Positions 25,230-34,134 of a DNA stretch of 64,000 bases are shown in pieces. The stretch is from Gelidibacter sp038243395. GTDB lineage: Bacteria; Bacteroidota; Bacteroidia; Flavobacteriales; Flavobacteriaceae. Both the position numbers and the translations under genes were made by a program. The stretch's first letter is position 1. Each line of letters begins with the position of its first letter. The notes beneath the pieces are model-generated. The model worked only from the letters and a program-made list of their open reading frames with translations, was not told where the DNA came from and made no database searches. The DNA is taken from assembly GCA_038243395.1 (NCBI GenBank), contig JBBSRC010000002.1:1-64000 (forward strand), written 5' to 3'.

Positions 25230-26501
25230 ATGGCAGTAGATTTACTACTAGGATTACAATGGGGCGACGAAGGCAAAGGAAAAATTGTCGATGTGCTGAC
25301 CTCGAAATACAATATTATTGCACGCTTTCAAGGTGGCCCAAATGCTGGACATACCTTGGTTTTCAACGGCAAAAAACACGTGTTACATACTATTCCTTCA
25401 GGAATTTTTCATGAAAACACTGTCAACTTAGTTGGTAACGGGGTTGTGATTGATCCTGTCATTTTCAACAAAGAATTGGACAAACTTGAGGAACAACATG
25501 TGGACTATAGAAAGTCCTTGTTGATTTCGCGTAAGGCACACATCATTTTGCCAACCCACCGTTTACTTGATGCCGCCAGCGAGGCCTCTAAAGGAAAAGC
25601 GAAAATTGGTTCTACGCTTAAAGGTATTGGTCCAACTTATATGGATAAAACTGGTAGAAATGGGATTAGAGTTGGCGATCTTGAGATGGCCGATTTTAAA
25701 GATAAATATCGTGCATTGGCCGATAAACATGAAGCCATGATTGCCTTTTATAATGTCGATGTTCAATATAATTTACAAGAACTGGAAAATGAGTTCTTCA
25801 AATCGATTGAAGTTTTAAAAACATTGACGTTTATAGATTCTGAGGAATACTTGCATCAAGCTCAAAAAGAAGGAAAATCAATTTTAGCGGAAGGTGCTCA
25901 AGGCTCTTTATTAGATATCGATTTTGGAACCTATCCTTTTGTTACTTCTTCAAACACAACTGCCGCCGGTGCTTGTACCGGATTAGGTATTCCACCTAAT
26001 GAAATTGGCGAGGTGTTTGGTATTTTCAAAGCTTATACCACTAGAGTTGGTTCTGGACCTTTTCCTACAGAATTGTTTGATGAAGTTGGCGAAACCATGG
26101 GCCGTGTCGGGAACGAATTTGGCGCAACTACTGGGCGTTCACGTCGTTGTGGCTGGTTGGATTTAGTAGCCTTACGTTACGCTTGTCAAGTTAATGGTGT
26201 GACTAAATTAATTATGATGAAAGGCGATGTACTTTCAGGTTTCAAAACCTTGAAAGTATGTACCGCTTACAATTATAAAGGGAAAGAAATACACCATTTA
26301 CCTTACAATATCGAACCAGAAAATGTCACTCCTATCTATACGGACTTTAAAGGATGGAATGAAGATTTAACTGAAATGACTGAGGCCGCCAACATGCCCG
26401 AAGCTTTGGTCGATTATATAGAGTTTTTAGAAAAGGAACTCGAAATTCCAATTACGATAGTTTCTGTTGGTCCCGATAGAAAACAGACGATTATAAGATA
26501 A
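25230..26501 (+). CDS. purA: adenylosuccinate synthetase
   Basis: Converts IMP, GTP and aspartate to adenylosuccinate in purine synthesis. The ATG at 25230 is chosen because it gives the usual N terminus MAVDLLLGLQWGDEGKGK; the frame is open upstream but that part overlaps the fur-like gene. The protein has 423 residues, typical for the family. The P-loop-like GDEGKGK, GPNAGHT, GSTLKGIGP and TTGRSRRCGWLDL are all visible. It is followed by a strong terminator. Confidence 0.97.
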   Translation: MAVDLLLGLQWGDEGKGKIVDVLTSKYNIIARFQGGPNAGHTLVFNGKKHVLHTIPSGIFHENTVNLVGNGVVIDPVIFNKELDKLEEQHVDYRKSLLISRKAHIILPTHRLLDAASEASKGKAKIGSTLKGIGPTYMDKTGRNGIRVGDLEMADFKDKYRALADKHEAMIAFYNVDVQYNLQELENEFFKSIEVLKTLTFIDSEEYLHQAQKEGKSILAEGAQGSLLDIDFGTYPFVTSSNTTAAGACTGLGIPPNEIGEVFGIFKAYTTRVGSGPFPTELFDEVGETMGRVGNEFGATTGRSRRCGWLDLVALRYACQVNGVTKLIMMKGDVLSGFKTLKVCTAYNYKGKEIHHLPYNIEPENVTPIYTDFKGWNEDLTEMTEAANMPEALVDYIEFLEKELEIPITIVSVGPDRKQTIIR

Positions 26502-26510
26502 ACATTTTAC

Positions 26511-26545
26511 ATGTGAACCTGCTTGATCCCAAAGCAGGTTCACAT
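26511..26545 (+). terminator. terminator after purA
   Basis: A perfect 14-base-pair stem (ATGTGAACCTGCTT / AAGCAGGTTCACAT) around a 7-base loop, followed by TTTTT. Confidence 0.9.
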
Positions 26546-26711
26546 TTTTAAATAGCGTCAGTAATGTAGTTTATAGTTCTAGTCGTCATCAGTGATACGC
26601 AGTGAAATTCTCGACCGAAAATCTATATAAGTAAAATAGAGACCCTTAATTTATGTTAACGCAAAATAACGCTTAATTTAAAGAGTTACTTTAAAAATCA
26701 TCTGTCACACA

Positions 26712-28499
26712 TTGAGAGCCATACATATTTTCACGGTATTATTTATAAGCTTAGGTTTTTCCGCTCTTTCACAGACCCAAAAACTCAAGAAAATACGTGT
26801 AGAATATGCTGGATTTGTTGATTCTGACAGTCTAAGAGGTCCTGGTGTTTCTGTTTTCACAAGAGACAATACCCAACAAGTTCATTTTACTCACGAAGGC
26901 ATCAATTTATGGTGTGACCAAGCTGTATATTACGAAAAAGAAGACTTTATTGAAGCGTATAGTAATGTGATCATGAAGCAGGGCGACACCATTAATATGA
27001 ATGCAAAATATGCAGAATATAGTGGTAAGACCCAATTGGCATTTGCCAGTGGCGATGTTGTTTTGACCGAACCAAAATCGGTTTTGACCACTGATACCCT
27101 TTATTTTGATCGTATCAAACAGCAGGCATTTTATCAGAGCAAAGGCAAAGTTGTGAGAGATTCATCAGGAACCATCACAAGTCAAATTGGTCGGTACTAT
27201 ATGAATATTAAAAAGTACCAATTTGTTAAAAATGTTGTTTTGGTCAATCCACAATACACTTTAAACACCGAACATCTCGATTTTTACACAGAAACAGGCC
27301 ATGCCTATCTTTTTGGCCCGTCCACCATTGTCGGCGAAAACAATACCATCTATGCGGAGCGTGGTTTGTACAACACCAATAATGACACCGGCTATTTTGT
27401 TAAAAACTCCAAAATCAATTATGAAAATCGAGTTTTTGAAGGCGACAGCATGTATTTTGACCGGAAAATTAGCTTTGCCTCGGCAACTAACAATATTATA
27501 GTTACCGATACGATCAATAACAGTGTCGCTCGCGGGCATTATGCCGAAATCTGGCGGGCCAAGGATTCCGTATTCATTACCAAACGCGCTTTGGCCATTA
27601 CCGTTCAAGAAAAAGATTCCATCTATATGCGTAGTGATACGTTGATGGTCACGGGAAATCCTGAACACCGCATCACTAGAGCTTATTACAATGCTAAAAT
27701 ATTTAAAAGTGATCTGAGCGGGAAGGCAGATTCCATCCATGCGGACCATAAATCGGGATTGACACAGCTCATTAATTTGGGTCGCTACTCCTCTATTGAC
27801 GCTTTCACAGTTAGACGCCGGCCTATTTTATGGAATTTGGGCAATCAGATGACAGGCGATACCATTCATCTTATCTCAAATCCTAAAACGGAACAATTAG
27901 ACTCGCTGCTAGTTTTCGATAACGCTTTTCTGATCAGTGAAGATACCTTGAGTAAAGGCTTTAATCAAATCAAAGGATTACGACTTGTCGGTCTGTTCAA
28001 GGATAATGATCTTTATAATGTGGACATTATAAAAAACGCAGAGGTTATCAACTATTCAAGAGATGATAATCAGGAATTAATTGGCATCAACAAATCAAAA
28101 TCCGGAAAAATCAATCTTAAAATTGAGGAAGATTATAAAATTATTACCTTGATTGATCAAGCTGATGGCGATATTTGGCCGGAATCAAAATTACCTGAAA
28201 ACGCACGAAAATTAAGAGGATTCGATTGGCGCGAGGAAGAACGTCCGAAAAGTGTTGACGATTTATTTAAGGACGATCCACCTTTAGAATTACCTATAAT
28301 TAAAGGTCTGGGCGATTATGTTCCCCAAGAAGATTTCTTTGATGCTGCCTTAATGGAACGCGTTGAGAATGCAAAACCAAAAGACGCGAAAAAAGATGAG
28401 GAACAAAAAGCAGCTCGCACCATCCCGAAACCAGTTCTTCAAAAAGCCGATTCAACTAAAGTTAATCCGTTGCAAAAACTGAAAAAAAATAACAATTAA
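26712..28499 (+). CDS. OstA-like exported protein (LPS transport, LptA family)
   Basis: A 595-residue protein that starts with TTG, giving a signal peptide (MRAIHIFTVLFISLGFSALS) and no ATG alternative nearby. The N-terminal two thirds consist of repeated beta strands of the OstA-like type (QGDTINMNAKYAEYSG, SVLTTDTLYFDRIKQQAF). Its relatives bridge lipopolysaccharide between inner and outer membranes. The last ~100 residues are charged and Lys/Pro-rich. It is followed after one base by an aminotransferase gene, so the two are probably cotranscribed. Confidence 0.85.
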   Translation: MRAIHIFTVLFISLGFSALSQTQKLKKIRVEYAGFVDSDSLRGPGVSVFTRDNTQQVHFTHEGINLWCDQAVYYEKEDFIEAYSNVIMKQGDTINMNAKYAEYSGKTQLAFASGDVVLTEPKSVLTTDTLYFDRIKQQAFYQSKGKVVRDSSGTITSQIGRYYMNIKKYQFVKNVVLVNPQYTLNTEHLDFYTETGHAYLFGPSTIVGENNTIYAERGLYNTNNDTGYFVKNSKINYENRVFEGDSMYFDRKISFASATNNIIVTDTINNSVARGHYAEIWRAKDSVFITKRALAITVQEKDSIYMRSDTLMVTGNPEHRITRAYYNAKIFKSDLSGKADSIHADHKSGLTQLINLGRYSSIDAFTVRRRPILWNLGNQMTGDTIHLISNPKTEQLDSLLVFDNAFLISEDTLSKGFNQIKGLRLVGLFKDNDLYNVDIIKNAEVINYSRDDNQELIGINKSKSGKINLKIEEDYKIITLIDQADGDIWPESKLPENARKLRGFDWREEERPKSVDDLFKDDPPLELPIIKGLGDYVPQEDFFDAALMERVENAKPKDAKKDEEQKAARTIPKPVLQKADSTKVNPLQKLKKNNN

Positions 28500-28500
28500 A

Positions 28501-29682
28501 ATGACTAGTGATTTTTTAGATTACCAAGCACAAACAACACCACATCCTTTGGCAATGGAAGTTTCACATGCGGAAGGTTGCTATGTTTACGATACCAATA
28601 ACAAAGCCTATCTTGATTTTGTTGCTGGTGTTTCGGCTTGTAGTTTGGGACATCGCCATCCCAAAGTGGTCGATGCCATTAAGAATCAGTTAGATAAATA
28701 TATGCACGTCATGGTATATGGCGAGTATATTCAAGAACCTGCGGTGGCGCTCGCAAAATTATTGGCGCAAAATCTACCCAAATCATTAGAATGTACGTAC
28801 CTCGTTAATTCAGGAACCGAGGCGATTGAAGGTGCCTTAAAATTGGCTCGCCGTGCAACGGGCAGAAGCCAAATCATCGCTGCGCATCATGCTTATCATG
28901 GCAACACTATGGGATCAATGAGTGTGATGGGTTATGAAGAGCGCAAACAGGCGTTCAGGCCACTCATTCCAGATGTAAATTTTATTACGTTTAATAATAT
29001 TGACGATTTAAATCAGATTACACCTAAAACTGCTGCAGTCATCCTCGAGACGATTCAAGGAGGCGCCGGTTTTATTGAACCATACGGCAATTATTTGACC
29101 AGAGTCAGAACACGTTGCGACGAAGTAGGCGCTTTATTGATATTAGACGAAATTCAACCAGGCATAGGACGCACTGGAAAACTATTTGGTTTTGAGCACT
29201 TCAATTGCATTCCCGATATTTTAGTTACAGGAAAAGGACTTGGAGGAGGCATGCCAATTGGTGCCTTTACAGCTTCAAAAGCCATGATGCATACGTTACA
29301 GGATCGACCTAAATTAGGACATATTACAACCTTCGGTGGCCATCCCGTAATTGCAGCTGCAGCCTTAGCGACCGTGAAAGAAATAATAGAGAGTGATTTA
29401 ATGCCCCAAGCACTGGAAAAAGAACAACTATTGAGAAAGCTTTTGGTGCATCCCTTAATTTCAGAAATCAGGGGTCGCGGATTGATGTTAGCCGCCTTAA
29501 CCCCATCTGCGGAAATTGCAAATGAGCTGATTTTAAAGGCACAAAACAGAGGTTTGATACTTTTTTGGTTGCTTTTTGAGCCTAAGGCAATTCGCATTAC
29601 ACCGCCTTTAACTATCACAAATGATGAAATCATCAAGGGATGTGAGCTTATTATCGAAATTTTAGACGAAATCTCGTCATAA
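28501..29682 (+). CDS. class III (aspartate family) aminotransferase, PLP-dependent
   Basis: A 393-residue fold-type I PLP enzyme. Visible landmarks: the substrate-entry SLGHRHPKVVDAI, YLVNSGTEAIEGALKLARRAT, the cofactor Asp in LILDEIQPG, and the Schiff-base Lys in TGKGLGGGMPIGAF. Members include acetylornithine and related aminotransferases. No arginine or lysine biosynthesis gene lies beside it, so the substrate cannot be fixed. It follows the OstA-like gene by one base. Confidence 0.9.
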   Translation: MTSDFLDYQAQTTPHPLAMEVSHAEGCYVYDTNNKAYLDFVAGVSACSLGHRHPKVVDAIKNQLDKYMHVMVYGEYIQEPAVALAKLLAQNLPKSLECTYLVNSGTEAIEGALKLARRATGRSQIIAAHHAYHGNTMGSMSVMGYEERKQAFRPLIPDVNFITFNNIDDLNQITPKTAAVILETIQGGAGFIEPYGNYLTRVRTRCDEVGALLILDEIQPGIGRTGKLFGFEHFNCIPDILVTGKGLGGGMPIGAFTASKAMMHTLQDRPKLGHITTFGGHPVIAAAALATVKEIIESDLMPQALEKEQLLRKLLVHPLISEIRGRGLMLAALTPSAEIANELILKAQNRGLILFWLLFEPKAIRITPPLTITNDEIIKGCELIIEILDEISS

Positions 29683-29839
29683 TTCCTTAAGTTCAATTGT
29701 GGACTAAGTCATTGTTCATCAAAGACCCAACGATTACACACAAATGCTGTTAACTAATTTGTTGAAAAGATTCCTCTTTAAAATCCCTTTTCTCTAATGT
29801 TAGCGTTACATTTAAATCAACGAACAATAAAATGTGCTT

Positions 29840-31252
29840 ATGGAGTTCAGTCAACATGACGACGACAATAATTATTCGCTAACCAAGTTTGAATCTATGT
29901 TAAAAACAAACGATGTGTTGTTTTTTGATTCAAATGAGTTTGAAAATATCATTCAATTCTACTTTGAAAATGGTCGCATTGCCCGTGCAAAAAAAGCTAT
30001 CAAATTAGGATTGGAACAGCACCCTTCATCGATAATTTTAAAACTTTTTCAGGTTGAAATTTATGTTCTCGAAGATAAATTGCCGCAGGCAGAAAAGCTG
30101 TTGGATGCCCTGTATGTTTTAGAGCCTTCGAACGAGGAGATTTATATTCAAAAAGCGAATATTTTATCCAAACGCGATGAACATGAAAAGGCGATTGACA
30201 CGCTGAAAATCGCTTTAACCTTAACCGATTCAGATGAGGACGATGCCGATTTATTTGCGTTGATTGGCATGGAGTATCTTTTTATGGACCAGTTTGAAAA
30301 TGCCAAAAACTATTTCATCAAGTGTTTGGACTTGGATATAGAAGATTACTCCGCGTTATACAACATCGTTTACTGTTTTGAATTTTTAGACCTTCACGAA
30401 GAAGCTATTGATTTTCTGAATCGTTATTTGGATAAAAATCCGTATTGCGAAGTGGCATGGCATCAATTGGGTAAACAATATTTTACTTTGGAAGATTATC
30501 CGAAGGCCTTGGCAGCATTTGAGTTTGCCATCATTTCTGACGATACCTTTGTAGGTGCCTATCTTGAAAAAGGCAAAGTCTTGGAGAGAATGAAAAAGTA
30601 TGAAGAGGCCATTGAAAATTACAATGTGACCTTAGCCCTTGATGAACCTACCTCTTTTGCCTTATTAAGAATTGGTAATTGCTACGAAAAATTAGGTGCG
30701 GACGATTTAGCCGCACAATATTATTTTAAAACAGTACATGAAGATCCCTTGTTGGATAAGGGCTGGATTTCCATTACCCGATTTTATAATAAAAAGAAAG
30801 ATTACCAAAAAGCACTTTACTATATCAATAAGGCCATTAATATTGACTCTGATAATGTGAAGTACTGGAAACTGTACGCCCAGATTAACCATCGTTTGAA
30901 TTTTATTGAAGAAGCAGAACGCGGTTATAAAAAAGCATTGGATTTAGGCAATTATGAATTGGACACTTGGCTGGAAAGATCAGACGTGCTCATTGAGTTA
31001 GGCGAATTTGAAGCTTCCGCACTTAACCTCATTCAAGCCTCTGAATTTTATCCTGAAACCGCAGAAATTGAGTACCGATTAGCCGGAATCTATTTCAGCA
31101 TATTAGAACATGAAAAAGGGCAATACCATCTGAAAAACGGAATGCTGCTCAATTCGGAATTTTCTTTTATTATAGAAGAATTGTTCCCACTCATTGCCCA
31201 GCACAAAATGGTGGTAAATATTATTTCAAATCCAAAAAAAACCTCCAAGTAA
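29840..31252 (+). CDS. tetratricopeptide repeat protein
   Basis: A 470-residue protein built almost wholly of TPR repeats (for example KALAAFEFAIISDDTFVGAY and QKALYYINKAINIDSD), so a helical scaffold for protein-protein contacts. It has no signal peptide and is probably cytosolic. The ATG at 29840 is preferred over the GTG two codons upstream. It stands between the aminotransferase and the DUF368 operon. Its partners are unknown. Confidence 0.85.
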   Translation: MEFSQHDDDNNYSLTKFESMLKTNDVLFFDSNEFENIIQFYFENGRIARAKKAIKLGLEQHPSSIILKLFQVEIYVLEDKLPQAEKLLDALYVLEPSNEEIYIQKANILSKRDEHEKAIDTLKIALTLTDSDEDDADLFALIGMEYLFMDQFENAKNYFIKCLDLDIEDYSALYNIVYCFEFLDLHEEAIDFLNRYLDKNPYCEVAWHQLGKQYFTLEDYPKALAAFEFAIISDDTFVGAYLEKGKVLERMKKYEEAIENYNVTLALDEPTSFALLRIGNCYEKLGADDLAAQYYFKTVHEDPLLDKGWISITRFYNKKKDYQKALYYINKAINIDSDNVKYWKLYAQINHRLNFIEEAERGYKKALDLGNYELDTWLERSDVLIELGEFEASALNLIQASEFYPETAEIEYRLAGIYFSILEHEKGQYHLKNGMLLNSEFSFIIEELFPLIAQHKMVVNIISNPKKTSK

Positions 31253-31291
31253 ATTTATATATCTTTACGTTTCTTATACGAAAAATAAAAA

Positions 31292-32302
31292 ATGCAAAGA
31301 CGCTTTTCAGATTATCTATTCATTTCACTTAAAGGGATTGCTATGGGAGCAGCCGATGCTGTTCCTGGAGTTTCTGGTGGTACCATCGCTTTTATATCCG
31401 GGATTTACGAAGAATTAATTAATACCATTAGCGGTGTTAATTTAAGTTTATTGACCACATTCAGAAAGCAAGGTTTTGCCGCTTTCTGGAAACAGCTCAA
31501 TGGTAGTTTCTTACTGGCTCTTTTAACAGGAATCATTATCAGTTTTGTTTCTTTTATGAGACTGGCGAAATTTTTAATTGAACAACACCCAGTCCTTATT
31601 TGGTCGTTCTTTTTTGGACTTATTGTTGCAAGTGTGTTTTTTGTCGGTAAGCAAATTAAAATATGGAATTTGGGAATTATTGTATCTTTAATCTTCGGAA
31701 CTCTTGCTGCCTATTATATCACAACATTGCCTTCAATGGCCAATAATGACAGTCCCGTGTTTTTGTTTTTTGCAGGAGCAATCGCCATTTGCGCTATGAT
31801 TCTACCTGGTATTTCAGGGTCATTCATTTTAGTGATTCTCGGTGCTTATAAAACACTTAGTGACGCCCTACATGCTTTCGATTTTAAAAGAATATTCATT
31901 TTTGCTGCCGGAGCGCTTGTTGGATTGTTGAGCTTTAGCCATGTTTTAAAATGGTTGTTTAAACACTATAAAAACACCACTTTAGCTGTATTGACGGGAT
32001 TTATTTTTGGATCTCTGAACAAAATATGGCCTTGGAAAGAAACTTTGACAGTTTTAGAAAAAGCAACGGGGCAGATACTTCCTGTCTCACAGATGACCGA
32101 ACTGGGTACGATTGAAGTTTTTCAAAGACAAATTAATGATTTTGAGACTTTAAAAATGGTGTCCGAAAAAAGTGTAATGCCCTTTCATTATTCTGAAATT
32201 AACAACGGTATTGACCCACAAATAGCATTCGCTTTTGGCCTTATGGTTGTAGGATTTTTAACTATCTTCATCCTTGAAAAAATAGGATCCAAATCTACAT
32301 AA
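31292..32302 (+). CDS. DUF368 membrane protein (PopT-type polyprenyl-phosphate transporter), copy 1
   Basis: A 336-residue polytopic membrane protein. The conserved DUF368 signatures are present: PGVSGG near residues 25-30 and the mirror motif LPGISGSFILVILG. Members of the family have been shown to return undecaprenyl phosphate across the cytoplasmic membrane, feeding cell-wall and surface glycan synthesis. Its TAA directly abuts the ATG of a paralogue, and aroE overlaps the end of that one. Function is transferred from the family. Confidence 0.88.
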   Translation: MQRRFSDYLFISLKGIAMGAADAVPGVSGGTIAFISGIYEELINTISGVNLSLLTTFRKQGFAAFWKQLNGSFLLALLTGIIISFVSFMRLAKFLIEQHPVLIWSFFFGLIVASVFFVGKQIKIWNLGIIVSLIFGTLAAYYITTLPSMANNDSPVFLFFAGAIAICAMILPGISGSFILVILGAYKTLSDALHAFDFKRIFIFAAGALVGLLSFSHVLKWLFKHYKNTTLAVLTGFIFGSLNKIWPWKETLTVLEKATGQILPVSQMTELGTIEVFQRQINDFETLKMVSEKSVMPFHYSEINNGIDPQIAFAFGLMVVGFLTIFILEKIGSKST

Positions 32303-33322
32303 ATGCAAAGTACCAGAACCTTTACTGACAAATTTTTCCTGGTCATAAAAGGCTTGGGAATGGGTGCTGCAAATAAGGTACCCGGAGTTTCTGGTGGGGT
32401 CGTTGCCTTTGTGGCAGGGTTTTATGAAGAATTTATTTATTCGCTACAAAAAGTTAACAAAACCGCTTTCAAACTTCTGTTGAATGGAAGGTTTAAAAGC
32501 TTTTTCCATTATATAAACGGACGTTTTTTAGGTCTGCTTTTCTTGGGAATGATTGTCAGTTACTTCAGCATTTCCAAATTATTGGACTATTTTCTGGTCC
32601 ACTATGAACTGTACGTGTGGAGTTTGTTTTTTGGAATGATCATTGGATCGATTTACTATATCAACAAAGATTTCAACGAATGGAACTATCGAACCTTACT
32701 CTCTCTTGCCATTGGCATTATTTTAGGTCTTAGTGTCAGTTTTTTGGATCCTGCAAAAGAGAATGACAATTTATTTTTTGTGTTTTTTTGTGGAATCATT
32801 AGTGTTTCAGGGATGACTTTACCAGGTTTTTCGGGATCTTTTATTCTGATTATATTGGGTAATTATGTGTTGCTGTTGGTAGATTCTGTCAATGCACTTT
32901 CTGATACTTTTTATGAGCTTATTGTGGGCGATTTTAGTGTCTTTCAGAACTCCGAACGGATAAGGATGCTCCAAGTATTAGCTGTATTTTCTTTAGGCTC
33001 AGTGGTCGGATTAGTTAGCTTTTCACATATCTTAAGTTACATTCTCAAACATTACAAAAGCGTTACCATTGCCTCTATCATCGGCTTTATTGTGGGTTCG
33101 TTAGGTGTAGTTTGGCCATGGAAAAAAACCATTTATGGATTAACGGACGATGGTGGATTTGCCGTTGATTCAACCGGTCGCAAAGTCATCTCAAATTATG
33201 AACGTTTCATACCAGACCTAAGCAGTGAAACCTCTTTGGCAATCATGTATATTGTTTTAGGTATCGCCCTTGTTCTAGCTTTAGAATGGTATGCACAAAA
33301 AACCAGAAAAGTAAATGTCTAA
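32303..33322 (+). CDS. DUF368 membrane protein (PopT-type polyprenyl-phosphate transporter), copy 2
   Basis: A 339-residue paralogue of the preceding gene with the same signatures (KVPGVSGG near 26-33; LPGFSGSFILIILG) and the same helix pattern. It follows with no gap. The two copies are clearly divergent, so the duplication is old. They may form a heteromer or serve different conditions or carriers; neither is shown. Its last 8 bases overlap the start of aroE. Confidence 0.88.
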   Translation: MQSTRTFTDKFFLVIKGLGMGAANKVPGVSGGVVAFVAGFYEEFIYSLQKVNKTAFKLLLNGRFKSFFHYINGRFLGLLFLGMIVSYFSISKLLDYFLVHYELYVWSLFFGMIIGSIYYINKDFNEWNYRTLLSLAIGIILGLSVSFLDPAKENDNLFFVFFCGIISVSGMTLPGFSGSFILIILGNYVLLLVDSVNALSDTFYELIVGDFSVFQNSERIRMLQVLAVFSLGSVVGLVSFSHILSYILKHYKSVTIASIIGFIVGSLGVVWPWKKTIYGLTDDGGFAVDSTGRKVISNYERFIPDLSSETSLAIMYIVLGIALVLALEWYAQKTRKVNV

Positions 33323-34049
33323 ATTCGGCCTCATCGGTAAAAATATCGATTATTCATTTTCCAAAGCTCACTTTACAACAAAGTTTATAAGTGAAAAATT
33401 GCCCTATTCATACGAGAATTTTGATATAAAAGATATTTCTCAATTTCCTGAAATCTTAAAACAAAACACTAATATTTTAGGTCTCAATGTCACCATTCCC
33501 TATAAAGAACAAATTATTCCATTTTTAGATGGACTCAGCAGAACAGCCTCCAAAATAGGCGCTGTAAATACCATAAAGTTCCATCCGTCTGGAAAGTCGG
33601 AAGGATTTAATACTGACTATTATGGGTTTAAAAAATCCCTTGAGGCTTACTTAAAACCACATCATAAGAAGGCTTTGATTTTAGGAACAGGTGGCGCATC
33701 AAAAGCCATAGCTTATGCCTTGAAAAAGCTCAATATTCGTTTTGAATATGTATCTAGATCAGCTAATCCCAAAGCCAAATACTTGTACAACGATCTGACA
33801 GAAGAGATCATTAAAAACCATCAAGTTATTATCAACTGTACCCCTATCGGAACACATCCAAACATCAATGAATGCCCCGATATTCCGTACGACGGTATTA
33901 CGAAAGAACATCTGCTTTATGATCTTATTTACAATCCTATCCAGACTAAATTCTTGATGTGTGGAGAACTGCTAGGTGCTACCATATGTAATGGCTCAAA
34001 AATGCTTGAATACCAGGCAGAAAAAGCATGGGAGATTTGGTCCAAATAA
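33315..34049 (+). CDS. aroE: shikimate dehydrogenase
   Basis: Reduces 3-dehydroshikimate with NADPH in aromatic amino-acid synthesis. At 244 residues it is slightly shorter than many homologues, but the motifs are intact: substrate-binding SFSKAHFTTKF, NVTIPYKEQ with the catalytic Lys, NTDYYGF, and the NADP motif GTGGASKAIAYAL. It overlaps the upstream DUF368 gene by 8 bases and is translated from the same operon. Confidence 0.95.
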   Translation: MSKFGLIGKNIDYSFSKAHFTTKFISEKLPYSYENFDIKDISQFPEILKQNTNILGLNVTIPYKEQIIPFLDGLSRTASKIGAVNTIKFHPSGKSEGFNTDYYGFKKSLEAYLKPHHKKALILGTGGASKAIAYALKKLNIRFEYVSRSANPKAKYLYNDLTEEIIKNHQVIINCTPIGTHPNINECPDIPYDGITKEHLLYDLIYNPIQTKFLMCGELLGATICNGSKMLEYQAEKAWEIWSK

Positions 34050-34134
34050 AAATTGCTAAAATCTCCTTTCTCTTTTGTAATCTAAGGGGTTGTTAGTATA
34101 TTTACTTCTTTACAACAGTAAGAACTTTAATTTT

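Noticed and set aside
27261..27749. 162-codon minus-strand frame opposite the OstA-like gene
   Set aside because: Shadow of the beta-repeat coding sequence, with no start signal or domain.
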